Shown here piece by piece: positions 17,608-24,191 of a stretch of 34,300 bases of DNA. The notes below the pieces were generated by a model. That model worked only from the letters and a program-made list of their open reading frames with translations. It had not been told where the DNA came from and searched no databases. Source of the stretch: Clostridia bacterium (GTDB lineage: Bacteria; Bacillota; Clostridia; Oscillospirales; CAG-272). A program made the translations under genes and the position numbers. Position 1 is the first letter of the stretch. The number at the start of each line of letters is the position of its first letter. The stretch covers positions 1 through 34,300 of the forward strand of contig JAFTPF010000003.1 in assembly GCA_017463445.1 (NCBI GenBank), written 5' to 3'.

Positions 17608-18759
17608 CTATCCCAGCGCGGAGGATGCCTGCATCAAAACGCCCAGCAGGATCAGATAGAACACGCCGAACATCAAAAGGACAGCGATCAGAAATCCGAT
17701 CAGCTTATCTGCTTCCTCAAACAGCGGCTTCAGCTTGCCTGCATCCAGCACCTCTGCGGCAGTTCCCGCAAGAGAGAGGCTGTACTTGGCGGCAAACAGG
17801 GTGGAAAGCGGAGTGAGCAGACTTACCAGCAGACCGATCACTCCCACCAGCCCCGCCGTGCTCTTGACCAGCGACAGCGATGTCGCCACCGTTCGGAGGG
17901 TGTCGTTGAACAGACCGCCGATCAGCGGCACCATATTGGAGGCGGCAAATTTGATCCCGCGCATAGATAAGCTATCCGCCGCCGCAGACAGGCTCGTTTG
18001 AAAGGACAGGATCAGCGTGACCACCGTCATGAACAGCACCAGCAAGGTCGTAACGATCCTGCGTAGAAAGGCGAGGATGGGGCGCAGGTTCAGCTCGGGC
18101 GACGCTGAAGTAATCAGCGTACCGCCGAAGGAGATCTGCAGCAGCGGGAAAAAGAGCGTATAGCACAGCTTTTCGGTGATGGTCAAGAGAAGCCCCATCC
18201 AAGTGGAGCCGACCAGTGCCACGCCGCCGTTGCCCGACAGCAGAAAGATCCCGCAGAGAGCGGCTACCAGCGCGTTCATATAGCCGTTAATCTGCTCCAC
18301 CACCTGGCGGGTCAAATCAAAGAGCGTATAGACAGACGTGTAGATCTGTAGTGCAGTGATCAGGAGCAGTGCGTACTCAAACACCGCCGACTTGTCCGTG
18401 AAAAACAGATCGCTCAGACGGTTCAGCACGCCCGCCACCAGAATCAGCCCCAGCATTGAAGCGAACAGCTTCATCCCTCCGGCAAAACCGTTCTTTGCCA
18501 CCGATACGCAGATCGACCAAAGATAATTGCCGTCGATCCCTTGCAGCACGTCCGCCGAGTTTTTGCTTTCGGAAAGTCCATCGGGGAGGAGTGTCTTCGC
18601 GTCCTCGGACAGCCCCGATAAAAGATCGCCGTAATCGTAGGCGGGCTCGTCTGTCGTATCGTCGTATACCGTTTCGGCAAAAATGGGAGGAGATAGCGCC
18701 GCAACGAGCAGACAGATCAGCAGGAACAATCCCGACAGCCGTTGGAGCCTTCTTCTCAT
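17608..18759 (-). CDS. spoIIIAE: Stage III sporulation protein AE, 383 aa
   Basis: A polytopic membrane protein with a cleavable-looking signal peptide (MRRRLQRLSGLFLL to about residue 28), an extracellular segment with DYGDLLSGLSEDAK, then multiple hydrophobic segments to the C-terminus. It matches SpoIIIAE in length (about 399 in B. subtilis), layout and position. It is proposed to be the transmembrane channel or permease-like part of the SpoIIIA complex. The start at 18759 makes a four-base ATGA overlap with spoIIIAD; a longer upstream frame lies inside spoIIIAD and is rejected. No separate promoter is visible. Confidence 0.93.
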   Translation of the reverse strand: MRRRLQRLSGLFLLICLLVAALSPPIFAETVYDDTTDEPAYDYGDLLSGLSEDAKTLLPDGLSESKNSADVLQGIDGNYLWSICVSVAKNGFAGGMKLFASMLGLILVAGVLNRLSDLFFTDKSAVFEYALLLITALQIYTSVYTLFDLTRQVVEQINGYMNALVAALCGIFLLSGNGGVALVGSTWMGLLLTITEKLCYTLFFPLLQISFGGTLITSASPELNLRPILAFLRRIVTTLLVLFMTVVTLILSFQTSLSAAADSLSMRGIKFAASNMVPLIGGLFNDTLRTVATSLSLVKSTAGLVGVIGLLVSLLTPLSTLFAAKYSLSLAGTAAEVLDAGKLKPLFEEADKLIGFLIAVLLMFGVFYLILLGVLMQASSALG

Positions 18760-19142
18760 GACAGCCTCATCAGCTCTTCGGCAAGGGTCAGCAGTTCGCG
18801 CAGAAGTGGGAGTGACAGCACAACGATCTCGCATTTGCCCAGCATTTCCAGCTTGGCGGCGATCGAGCTTTCTCCGCAGTCGCGGCAAAGATCGGCAGCA
18901 GTAGAGGAGATTAGGGAGATCCCCACGGACTTCATCAAATAGGGGAGATAGGTATCAAACTTCCCCAGCTCCAGCTCCTTCAGATAGGATAGCAGCGGTA
19001 CTGCGGCGGCAAGGGCGGCGAGGGTCAACAGGACGGTCAGACACAGACTTAGGGGCGGTGCCAGCTCGGGGTTGAATCGTCGGATCAGCAGAAGAAAGAG
19101 CATCACCGCCAGCACCAGACCGCAGATCGATAGAAAGCTCAT
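18756..19142 (-). CDS. spoIIIAD: Stage III sporulation protein AD, 128 aa
   Basis: An integral membrane protein with about three to four hydrophobic segments. It has the family's amphipathic pattern near residues 65-105 (KFDTYLPYLMKSVGISLISS, then AADLCRDCGESSIAAKLEMLGK). The DLCRDCGESSIAAKLE stretch is the best recognition point for SpoIIIAC/AD-type proteins. The start at 19142 overlaps the spoIIIAC stop by four bases; a longer frame to 19337 is only read-through of spoIIIAC in another frame. It forms part of the membrane base of the SpoIIIA complex. Confidence 0.92.
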   Translation of the reverse strand: MSFLSICGLVLAVMLFLLLIRRFNPELAPPLSLCLTVLLTLAALAAAVPLLSYLKELELGKFDTYLPYLMKSVGISLISSTAADLCRDCGESSIAAKLEMLGKCEIVVLSLPLLRELLTLAEELMRLS

Positions 19143-19333
19143 AGCCCGAACAGCGATCGGATGGTCTGGAGCAGATCCGAGATCTCGCTGACCAGCATCA
19201 GCATGATCAGTACTACCCCCGCTACGCTGACCAGCATCGACTGTTCGTCCCGCCCCGTTTTGGATAGGATTTGACACGCCACGCTGACCAGCAGCCCCAC
19301 ACCCACTATTCTGAAAATCAATCCCGTATCCAT
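19139..19333 (-). CDS. spoIIIAC: Stage III sporulation protein AC, 64 aa
   Basis: A tiny two-helix membrane protein, MDTGLIFRIVGVGLL followed by ILSKTGRDEQSMLVSVAGVVLIML. The KTGRDEQ loop between the helices is diagnostic of SpoIIIAC. I start it at the Met at 19333; eight extra residues upstream are possible but not family-like. It lies between spoIIIAB (29-bp gap) and spoIIIAD (ATGA overlap). It is homologous to part of SpoIIIAD and is thought to form a membrane ring at the base of the channel. Confidence 0.93.
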   Translation of the reverse strand: MDTGLIFRIVGVGLLVSVACQILSKTGRDEQSMLVSVAGVVLIMLMLVSEISDLLQTIRSLFGL

Positions 19334-19362
19334 ACACGCCCTGCCCTTTCTTTCCACTTCGG

Positions 19363-19842
19363 TCAGATCAAAATCAGCACCGCCATCGCGCCGCCCAAAA
19401 TACCCATGGAGGAGTAGATCTGCCGTTTAGCGGGGATGCTCTCCCGCTTTTGCTCAATAGCAGCCTCCAGCACCTCTCCCACATAGTCGCAGTCCGCGAT
19501 CTGTTCGTCGTAGGAGAGAGACCCCAACCGCTTTGCAAAGGAGAGGAGCGCCTGATAGGCGTCCTCCTCCAGCGACAGCGCCCCCCGCTCCATTTCCAGC
19601 GCTTTGGGAAATCCCCGCTCGGCGATGAGACCGTCCAACCCAGCCCGACGGAAGGCTTCGTTCTGAAAAGACGTACAGATCTCGCCCACGGGGGCTTTGT
19701 AGTAGCTGACTCTGCTTCGGATATGCCGCACGAACGCCAGCATTCCCTCACACAGCGAAAGTGAGCGGGACACACCGCCTGCCAGCGCCATTCCGCCCGC
19801 CGTACAACAGACGAAAATCAGAAACAGACCTATGAATTTCAT
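19363..19842 (-). CDS. spoIIIAB: Stage III sporulation protein AB, 159 aa
   Basis: One N-terminal membrane helix (about 4-22), a soluble helical domain, and a C-terminal hydrophobic helix (about 145-159). The family resembles type II secretion GspF proteins, and B. subtilis SpoIIIAB has such a fold. Recognition points are LCEGMLAFVRHIRSRVSYYKAPVGEI and the C-terminal KRQIYSSMGILGGAMAVLIL, each read here over its key residues. Position between spoIIIAA and spoIIIAC agrees. It probably contacts the ATPase SpoIIIAA at the mother-cell face. Confidence 0.92.
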   Translation of the reverse strand: MKFIGLFLIFVCCTAGGMALAGGVSRSLSLCEGMLAFVRHIRSRVSYYKAPVGEICTSFQNEAFRRAGLDGLIAERGFPKALEMERGALSLEEDAYQALLSFAKRLGSLSYDEQIADCDYVGEVLEAAIEQKRESIPAKRQIYSSMGILGGAMAVLILI

Positions 19843-19860
19843 AAAAACCTCCCGATACGC

Positions 19861-20745
19861 TTACGGGTCGAGGATTTCTCGGTCGACATAGCGAAAACTC
19901 AGCCGATCCGCGGCTCTGGAAAGCCCAACATAGCGGTCAAACACGCGCGCCTGATGGAGTATCCGAAGGTTCTGCCGCCGAAGAAGCTGATCGAGATCCC
20001 GCGCGTGCGCCGAGGCAAGGAGCGGAACGCCCGCATTCTCCACCGCAAGCAGTGACAGTGCCTCGTCCAGCGTGCCGATCTCGTCGCATATGATATACTG
20101 CGGATTCATGGTTCTGGTTGCCAGCTCGATCGCTTTGCCCTTGGGATAGCCGCTGTAAATATCGATGTGATCGGCGTGTTCCAGCTCGTCGCACGCCAGC
20201 TCGCAACGGCTGTCAATGAGTGCTACCCGAAGCCCCGCCGTCTCGGAAAGGGAGTGGGCAAGATCTCTTAGCAGCGTGGTCTTTCCCACGCCCGGAGGAG
20301 AGTAAAAAAGAAAGCTCTCCCGAAAACCGCCGCGGCGCAGCTCACGGAACACCTCGTCCCCCACCATACGGACACGGGCAGGAATGCGGATGCAAAGTGA
20401 AGTGATCCCGCTCACATTGCAGATAGTACTATCGTCACAAACGGCTTTGCCTGCCACTCCCACCCGCACACCGCCGGGCAGTGCAATATAGCCTTCTCGG
20501 ATGGTATCCATATGAGCGTGAAGAGAGTGATCGCAAAGCGATGCGACCGCTTCCGCGACCATCGCGGCATCGGTACAAAGAGAGGTGACCCGATTGAAGC
20601 CGCCCTCCACGGTGGTCAGCGAAAGCCGCCGACCGGTACGGATGCGCACCTCACAGATCGCGCCAAAGGTCTGCTCTCCCCGCACCACCGCTTGCAGGAT
20701 GGGGGGCGGCAGACGCTTGAGTACGCCAAGCAGCTGTTCGGTCAT
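19861..20745 (-). CDS. spoIIIAA: Stage III sporulation protein AA, ATPase, 294 aa
   Basis: A cytoplasmic secretion-type ATPase thought to power the SpoIIIA channel in the mother cell. An N-terminal domain of about 140 residues (with ALPGGVRVGVAGKAV near 88-102) precedes the AAA-type core. Walker A is SPPGVGKTTLLRD (149-161); Walker B is QYIICDEIG (216-224); the sensor-like segment LLASAHARDLDQL (242-254) contains the His typical of this group. Length is close to the B. subtilis protein (about 307). It is the first gene of the operon, with GAGGGAGAG just before the start. Upstream lies a -10-like TATACAAT but no convincing housekeeping -35. Confidence 0.95.
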   Translation of the reverse strand: MTEQLLGVLKRLPPPILQAVVRGEQTFGAICEVRIRTGRRLSLTTVEGGFNRVTSLCTDAAMVAEAVASLCDHSLHAHMDTIREGYIALPGGVRVGVAGKAVCDDSTICNVSGITSLCIRIPARVRMVGDEVFRELRRGGFRESFLFYSPPGVGKTTLLRDLAHSLSETAGLRVALIDSRCELACDELEHADHIDIYSGYPKGKAIELATRTMNPQYIICDEIGTLDEALSLLAVENAGVPLLASAHARDLDQLLRRQNLRILHQARVFDRYVGLSRAADRLSFRYVDREILDP

Positions 20746-20781
20746 CTCTCTCCCTCTTTTCTATGGCATTATATGAGGGCG

Positions 20782-20806
20782 AACGCAGGGATAGAACCTG
20801 CCCGTT
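20782..20806 (-). other. Inverted repeat in the spoIIIA leader
   Basis: GCAGG (20785-20789) pairs with CCTGC (20797-20801) around a seven-base loop, extended by AACG/CGTT with a two-base bulge. It lies about 40-60 bases upstream of the spoIIIAA start. Possible leader hairpin; role unknown. Confidence 0.35.
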
Positions 20807-20839
20807 ACGATGAATGTCCGCGGTCGGATATTGGCAGAT

Positions 20840-20847
20840 ATTGTATA
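20840..20847 (-). promoter_or_regulatory. Candidate sporulation-type -10 of the spoIIIA operon
   Basis: TATACAAT on the minus strand differs from the sigma-E -10 consensus CATACAMT by one base, about 95 bases before the spoIIIAA start. No good -35 is seen at the expected distance, so this is tentative. In B. subtilis the operon is sigma-E controlled. Confidence 0.3.
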
Positions 20848-20878
20848 GAAAATATTTACAAAAAATCACATATCCCCC

Positions 20879-20907
20879 TTGCAATTGTAAAAGCACTGTG
20901 CTATAAT
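20879..20907 (+). promoter_or_regulatory. Strong promoter of the TasA-like/beta-helix gene
   Basis: -35 TTGCAA (20879-20884), 17-bp spacer, perfect -10 TATAAT (20902-20907). It implies a leader of about 120 nt before the coding start. Confidence 0.85.
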
Positions 20908-20973
20908 TAAATTGTTTTAATATGCGATCCTGCATCTACCCCAAATATTGCAGATCGTCTTCCCTAAATTAAA

Positions 20974-20997
20974 TGTAAACACCGAAAGGTGATTACA
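20974..20997 (+). other. GAAA-tetraloop hairpin in the 5' leader
   Basis: TGTAAACACC and GGTGATTACA pair with one mismatch around a GAAA tetraloop, ending about 20 nt before the AAGGAGG ribosome binding site. This is a plausible mRNA-stabilising or ribosome-gating element for an abundant surface protein. Confidence 0.5.
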
Positions 20998-21036
20998 TAT
21001 TCGTCACCAAAATCTATAACAAGGAGGAAAATCAAA

Positions 21037-23847
21037 ATGACGAATCCCAAATTTGCCAAGAGATCGCTTATTTTCAGTGCTATTGCTCTGGTACTGAGTG
21101 CAGCGATGCTGTTTGGCGCAACTTTCGCATGGTTCACCGACGGCGTTACCGTGGAAAGAAACAAGATTGTAGCAGGCAATCTGGACGTTGAGCTGCTGCA
21201 CCAGGGCGCTTCCGATGCAGATTTCGCAAAGGTTGAGTCCGACACTGAGCTGTTCTTGAACATCAAGGGCGAGCAGATCCTGTGGGAACCCGGCGCTACC
21301 GGCACCGAGGTCTTCAAGATCGAAAACAAGGGCACCGTTGCACTGAAGTATGAGTTTACCATCACCGGTTACGCATACAACACCTTCAACGGCAAGTCCC
21401 TGATGGACGCCCTGACCTTCAATGCAGTTGACGCTGACGATCCCGATGATACCGTTAAGTCCGCTAAGCTGGCTAACAACAAGTTCACCGGTATGGTTCT
21501 GCCCGGCAAATCCGCAGTAGTACCCGTTGCAATCGAGTGGCTTCCCACCGATGCCGACAACGACTTCAACCTGAAGGATGAAGCTAACCTCGGTAACGGC
21601 AAGTACGATACCTCCGACGGTCAGCCTCTGTGGATCGACATGGGTATCAGCCTGGTTGCTACTCAGGCGCCTTACGAGTATGACTCCGAGGGCAACGATT
21701 ACGACGCTGACGCATTCTACAGCTTCGCATTCGCTACTCCCGCAACCATCGACGACGTTCTGGCTACCGTAGCTCCCGGCACCACCATCGGTCTGGTTTC
21801 CGGCGTATACGGCGACATCACCATGACTCAGGACAACCTGACTCTGCTGGCGATCAGCAATGCACAGGTTGACTCTGTAAACCTGAACGCTAAGGATGGC
21901 ATCACCATCGACGGCATTACCTTCAACGCAGCTGGTGCTAAGCCTGTTTACAGATTCACCACCGGTAACAAGAAGGTTGCTACCGACTATGTTGCCAACA
22001 TTACCGGCGACACCGACAGCCCCAAGGCTGCTGACAACGTTACCATCAAGAACTGTACCTTCACCAACACTACCGGTATTGCTACCGTAGATACTGCTCT
22101 GTATGCTCCCATCGCATTCGAAGAGCAGGGTGCAGCTACCGAGCGCGCAAGCAACATCACCGTTGAAAACTGTGTATTTGCATGCAATGCACTCAACTAC
22201 ATCCGTTTGAACTACCTGTCCGAAGGCTACGTTAAGGTAATCAACAACGTATTCGGCAGCACCACTTACGGCACCGCACACCACAACATCAATGCTTCCG
22301 GTAACGCTGCAAACTGGACCATCGTTGGCAATAGCTTCAATAACTGGGCTGACGGCGAATACGCATTCGGCACCAGCAAACAGGGCTCTAACTTCGTTAC
22401 CCTGACCTTCACCGACAACAGCTTTACCAAGGCTATGGCATCCGGTGACGAGATTCCCGTGCTGAGCATTAAGAACTCTTACACTGCTTCTAATTCCAAG
22501 GTTGTTCTCAACAACAACGTTGCAAACAACGGCACCGCTGTAATCGATTCCGCAATCCGTTCGGATTACAAGTATTATATGGCTGCTGAAAAGGCTCTGT
22601 TCGTTCCTACCAACACTACCGAGCTGAAGGATGCTGTTTCGAACGCTACGCCCGGTGATACCATCGCACTTCCTGAAGGCGATTACACCCTGCCCACTCT
22701 TGCCGACAAGGAAGGCGTTACCATCGTTGGCGCTGCTGACGGTAGCACCGTAATCGGCGGCGAAAACGCTGCTGAAGGCTTTCGCGGCAACTTCGGTAAG
22801 AACACCACTATCAAGAACGTTACCTTCTCCGGTTCTACCAACGGTGTTCGTTATTCCTACGCTAAGGGCGGCGACACCGTATTCGAGAACTGCACCTTCG
22901 CAGGTGACAGCACCTACGGTTTCCACATCGACCAGTCCAACGGTGCAACCTTCACCTTCAACAACTGCACTTTCATTGGCTTCAACGCATTTGCAGGCGA
23001 TTTGGCAAAGGTAACCTTCAACAACTGTACCTTCCTGAGCAACGGTAACTACGGTCACACCAACATCTGGAGTGTTGGTGAGTTCAACAACTGCACTTGG
23101 GGTGACAACACCTCCGTAAGCCCCGGATCTGGCGGCGGCGATCTCTACTTCGACGGCGTTAAGGAATCCTACCATCACGAGTTCATCGGCTCTGCTGAGT
23201 CTCTGTTTGCATTCGCTAAGTCCGTAAACGAAGGAAACGACTCTTGGAAAGGTCAGAAGGTTGTTCTCGTAGCTGACATCGACCTTGAAAACAAGACTTG
23301 GACTCCCATCGGTCAGACCGGTGCTACCGAGTTCAAGGGCATCTTTGACGGTCAGGGCTACACCATCTCCAACCTGTATGTTGATTCTTCCGAACAGACC
23401 GGCGCTAGCTATTCTTCCGGTCTGTTCGGTTGGATCGAGTCTCATGGACAGGGCATCACCATCAAGAACGTTAAGGTTGACGGTGCTACCATTGTAGGTC
23501 ACCACAACTGCGGCGTAATCGTTGGTTATGCTACCGGCGATGCTAAGATCGAAAACTGCCACGTTTCCAATGCAAGTGTTTCCTGCACGAGCGCTAACGA
23601 TGATGCGAACGGCGACAAGGCAGGCGTAATCGTTGGTAATCTCACCGGCGAAGTAACTACCAAGATGATCAATTGCTCCGCTACTGATTGCACTGTATCG
23701 GCAGGCCGTGATGCAGGTCAGCTTGCAGGCGCAGGTATGCCATCCAATGTTACTGGTTGTACCGCTACCAATGTAACGGTTACTTCCAACGGCACCAGTA
23801 CCGGCGCAAACATCAATAACGCGCTGGTCGGTCGTGTACTTGGTTAA
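21037..23847 (+). CDS. Surface protein: TasA/camelysin-type N-terminus fused to beta-helix and GLUG-like repeats, 936 aa
   Basis: I place the start at 21037, after AAGGAGGAAAATC. The N-terminus is a SipW-cognate type signal: basic start, hydrophobic stretch (about 10-30), then GATFAWFTDGVTVERNKI. A TasA/CalY-like beta-sandwich follows (to about 212), with AGNLDVELL and a WEPGATGTEVFKIENKGTVA-type segment. Residues about 235-710 form a right-handed parallel beta-helix (pectate-lyase-like) with repeated NCTF-type rungs; no catalytic residues could be assigned. From about 713 come FDGQGYTISNLYVD and AGVIVGNLTG motifs typical of GLUG/adhesin repeats. There is no C-terminal anchor. Codon use is strikingly biased (GGC, ACC, AAC, GTT, TTC), as in highly expressed genes. 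Likely a fibre-like or matrix/adhesin protein; the function is inferred. Confidence 0.85.
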   Translation: MTNPKFAKRSLIFSAIALVLSAAMLFGATFAWFTDGVTVERNKIVAGNLDVELLHQGASDADFAKVESDTELFLNIKGEQILWEPGATGTEVFKIENKGTVALKYEFTITGYAYNTFNGKSLMDALTFNAVDADDPDDTVKSAKLANNKFTGMVLPGKSAVVPVAIEWLPTDADNDFNLKDEANLGNGKYDTSDGQPLWIDMGISLVATQAPYEYDSEGNDYDADAFYSFAFATPATIDDVLATVAPGTTIGLVSGVYGDITMTQDNLTLLAISNAQVDSVNLNAKDGITIDGITFNAAGAKPVYRFTTGNKKVATDYVANITGDTDSPKAADNVTIKNCTFTNTTGIATVDTALYAPIAFEEQGAATERASNITVENCVFACNALNYIRLNYLSEGYVKVINNVFGSTTYGTAHHNINASGNAANWTIVGNSFNNWADGEYAFGTSKQGSNFVTLTFTDNSFTKAMASGDEIPVLSIKNSYTASNSKVVLNNNVANNGTAVIDSAIRSDYKYYMAAEKALFVPTNTTELKDAVSNATPGDTIALPEGDYTLPTLADKEGVTIVGAADGSTVIGGENAAEGFRGNFGKNTTIKNVTFSGSTNGVRYSYAKGGDTVFENCTFAGDSTYGFHIDQSNGATFTFNNCTFIGFNAFAGDLAKVTFNNCTFLSNGNYGHTNIWSVGEFNNCTWGDNTSVSPGSGGGDLYFDGVKESYHHEFIGSAESLFAFAKSVNEGNDSWKGQKVVLVADIDLENKTWTPIGQTGATEFKGIFDGQGYTISNLYVDSSEQTGASYSSGLFGWIESHGQGITIKNVKVDGATIVGHHNCGVIVGYATGDAKIENCHVSNASVSCTSANDDANGDKAGVIVGNLTGEVTTKMINCSATDCTVSAGRDAGQLAGAGMPSNVTGCTATNVTVTSNGTSTGANINNALVGRVLG

Positions 23848-23867
23848 TTTCTAACCTATACCAAAAG

Positions 23868-23906
23868 AATCCCCAACTCCTTCGGGAGTTGGGGATTTTC
23901 TTTTTG
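23868..23906 (+). terminator. Terminator of the TasA-like gene
   Basis: A 13-bp stem (23868-23880 with 23885-23897) with a TTCG tetraloop, followed by TTCTTTTTG. A strong intrinsic terminator 20 bp past the stop codon. Confidence 0.92.
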
Positions 23907-24146
23907 TGTTTCCCTTTGTGGATGGCAGCACACCCTTGCCCACAGAGATCCCTCGGAACGGTCAAGACCGTTCCTTACTGGGGGGGACGAGACGGTATTG
24001 CGTTTGCACTTCCCTTGCAACCGTGCAGACCGTTCGTACAGAGAAGATAGGCAAGCGCCATCCTTGTCTTTGTGCAATGCTTCCCCGTTCTTGTAGGGAA
24101 CTTCCGTGATGGGATCTGCGCTGCCCTTGCAACGGCGTAGAACGTA
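23907..24146. repeat. Intergenic stretch with degenerate repeats
   Basis: No supported gene lies here. It contains GGAACGGTC-AA-GACCGTTCC (23955-23974), a 9-bp perfect inverted repeat. Two related segments, about 23968-24039 and 24085-24146, both start CCGTTC, contain CCCTTGCAAC (24012-24021 and 24124-24133) and then CGTGCAGA/CGTAGAAC-type sequence. It looks like a decayed dispersed intergenic element, possibly MITE-like. No terminal target duplication is evident. Confidence 0.4.
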
Positions 24147-24180
24147 AATAAACCCGATTCCTTGCGGAATCGGGTTTATT
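24147..24180 (-). terminator. Terminator of the lipoprotein-sialidase-CotH operon
   Basis: A perfect 15-bp stem (24147-24161 with 24166-24180) with a four-base loop. It sits 12 bp past the CotH-family stop codon; the AATAAA/TTTATT ends give an A/U-rich base. Confidence 0.82.
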
Positions 24181-24191
24181 GTGTTATTCCA

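Noticed and set aside
20782..20806. tRNA T-arm-like hairpin upstream of spoIIIAA
   Set aside because: The stem and seven-base loop resemble a T-arm, but the loop lacks the usual purine, and no acceptor, D or anticodon arm fits around it.
21004..23562. 852-codon open frame on the minus strand inside the TasA-like gene
   Set aside because: The strong codon bias of the plus-strand gene leaves the opposite frame free of stops; no start signals and no recognisable domains.
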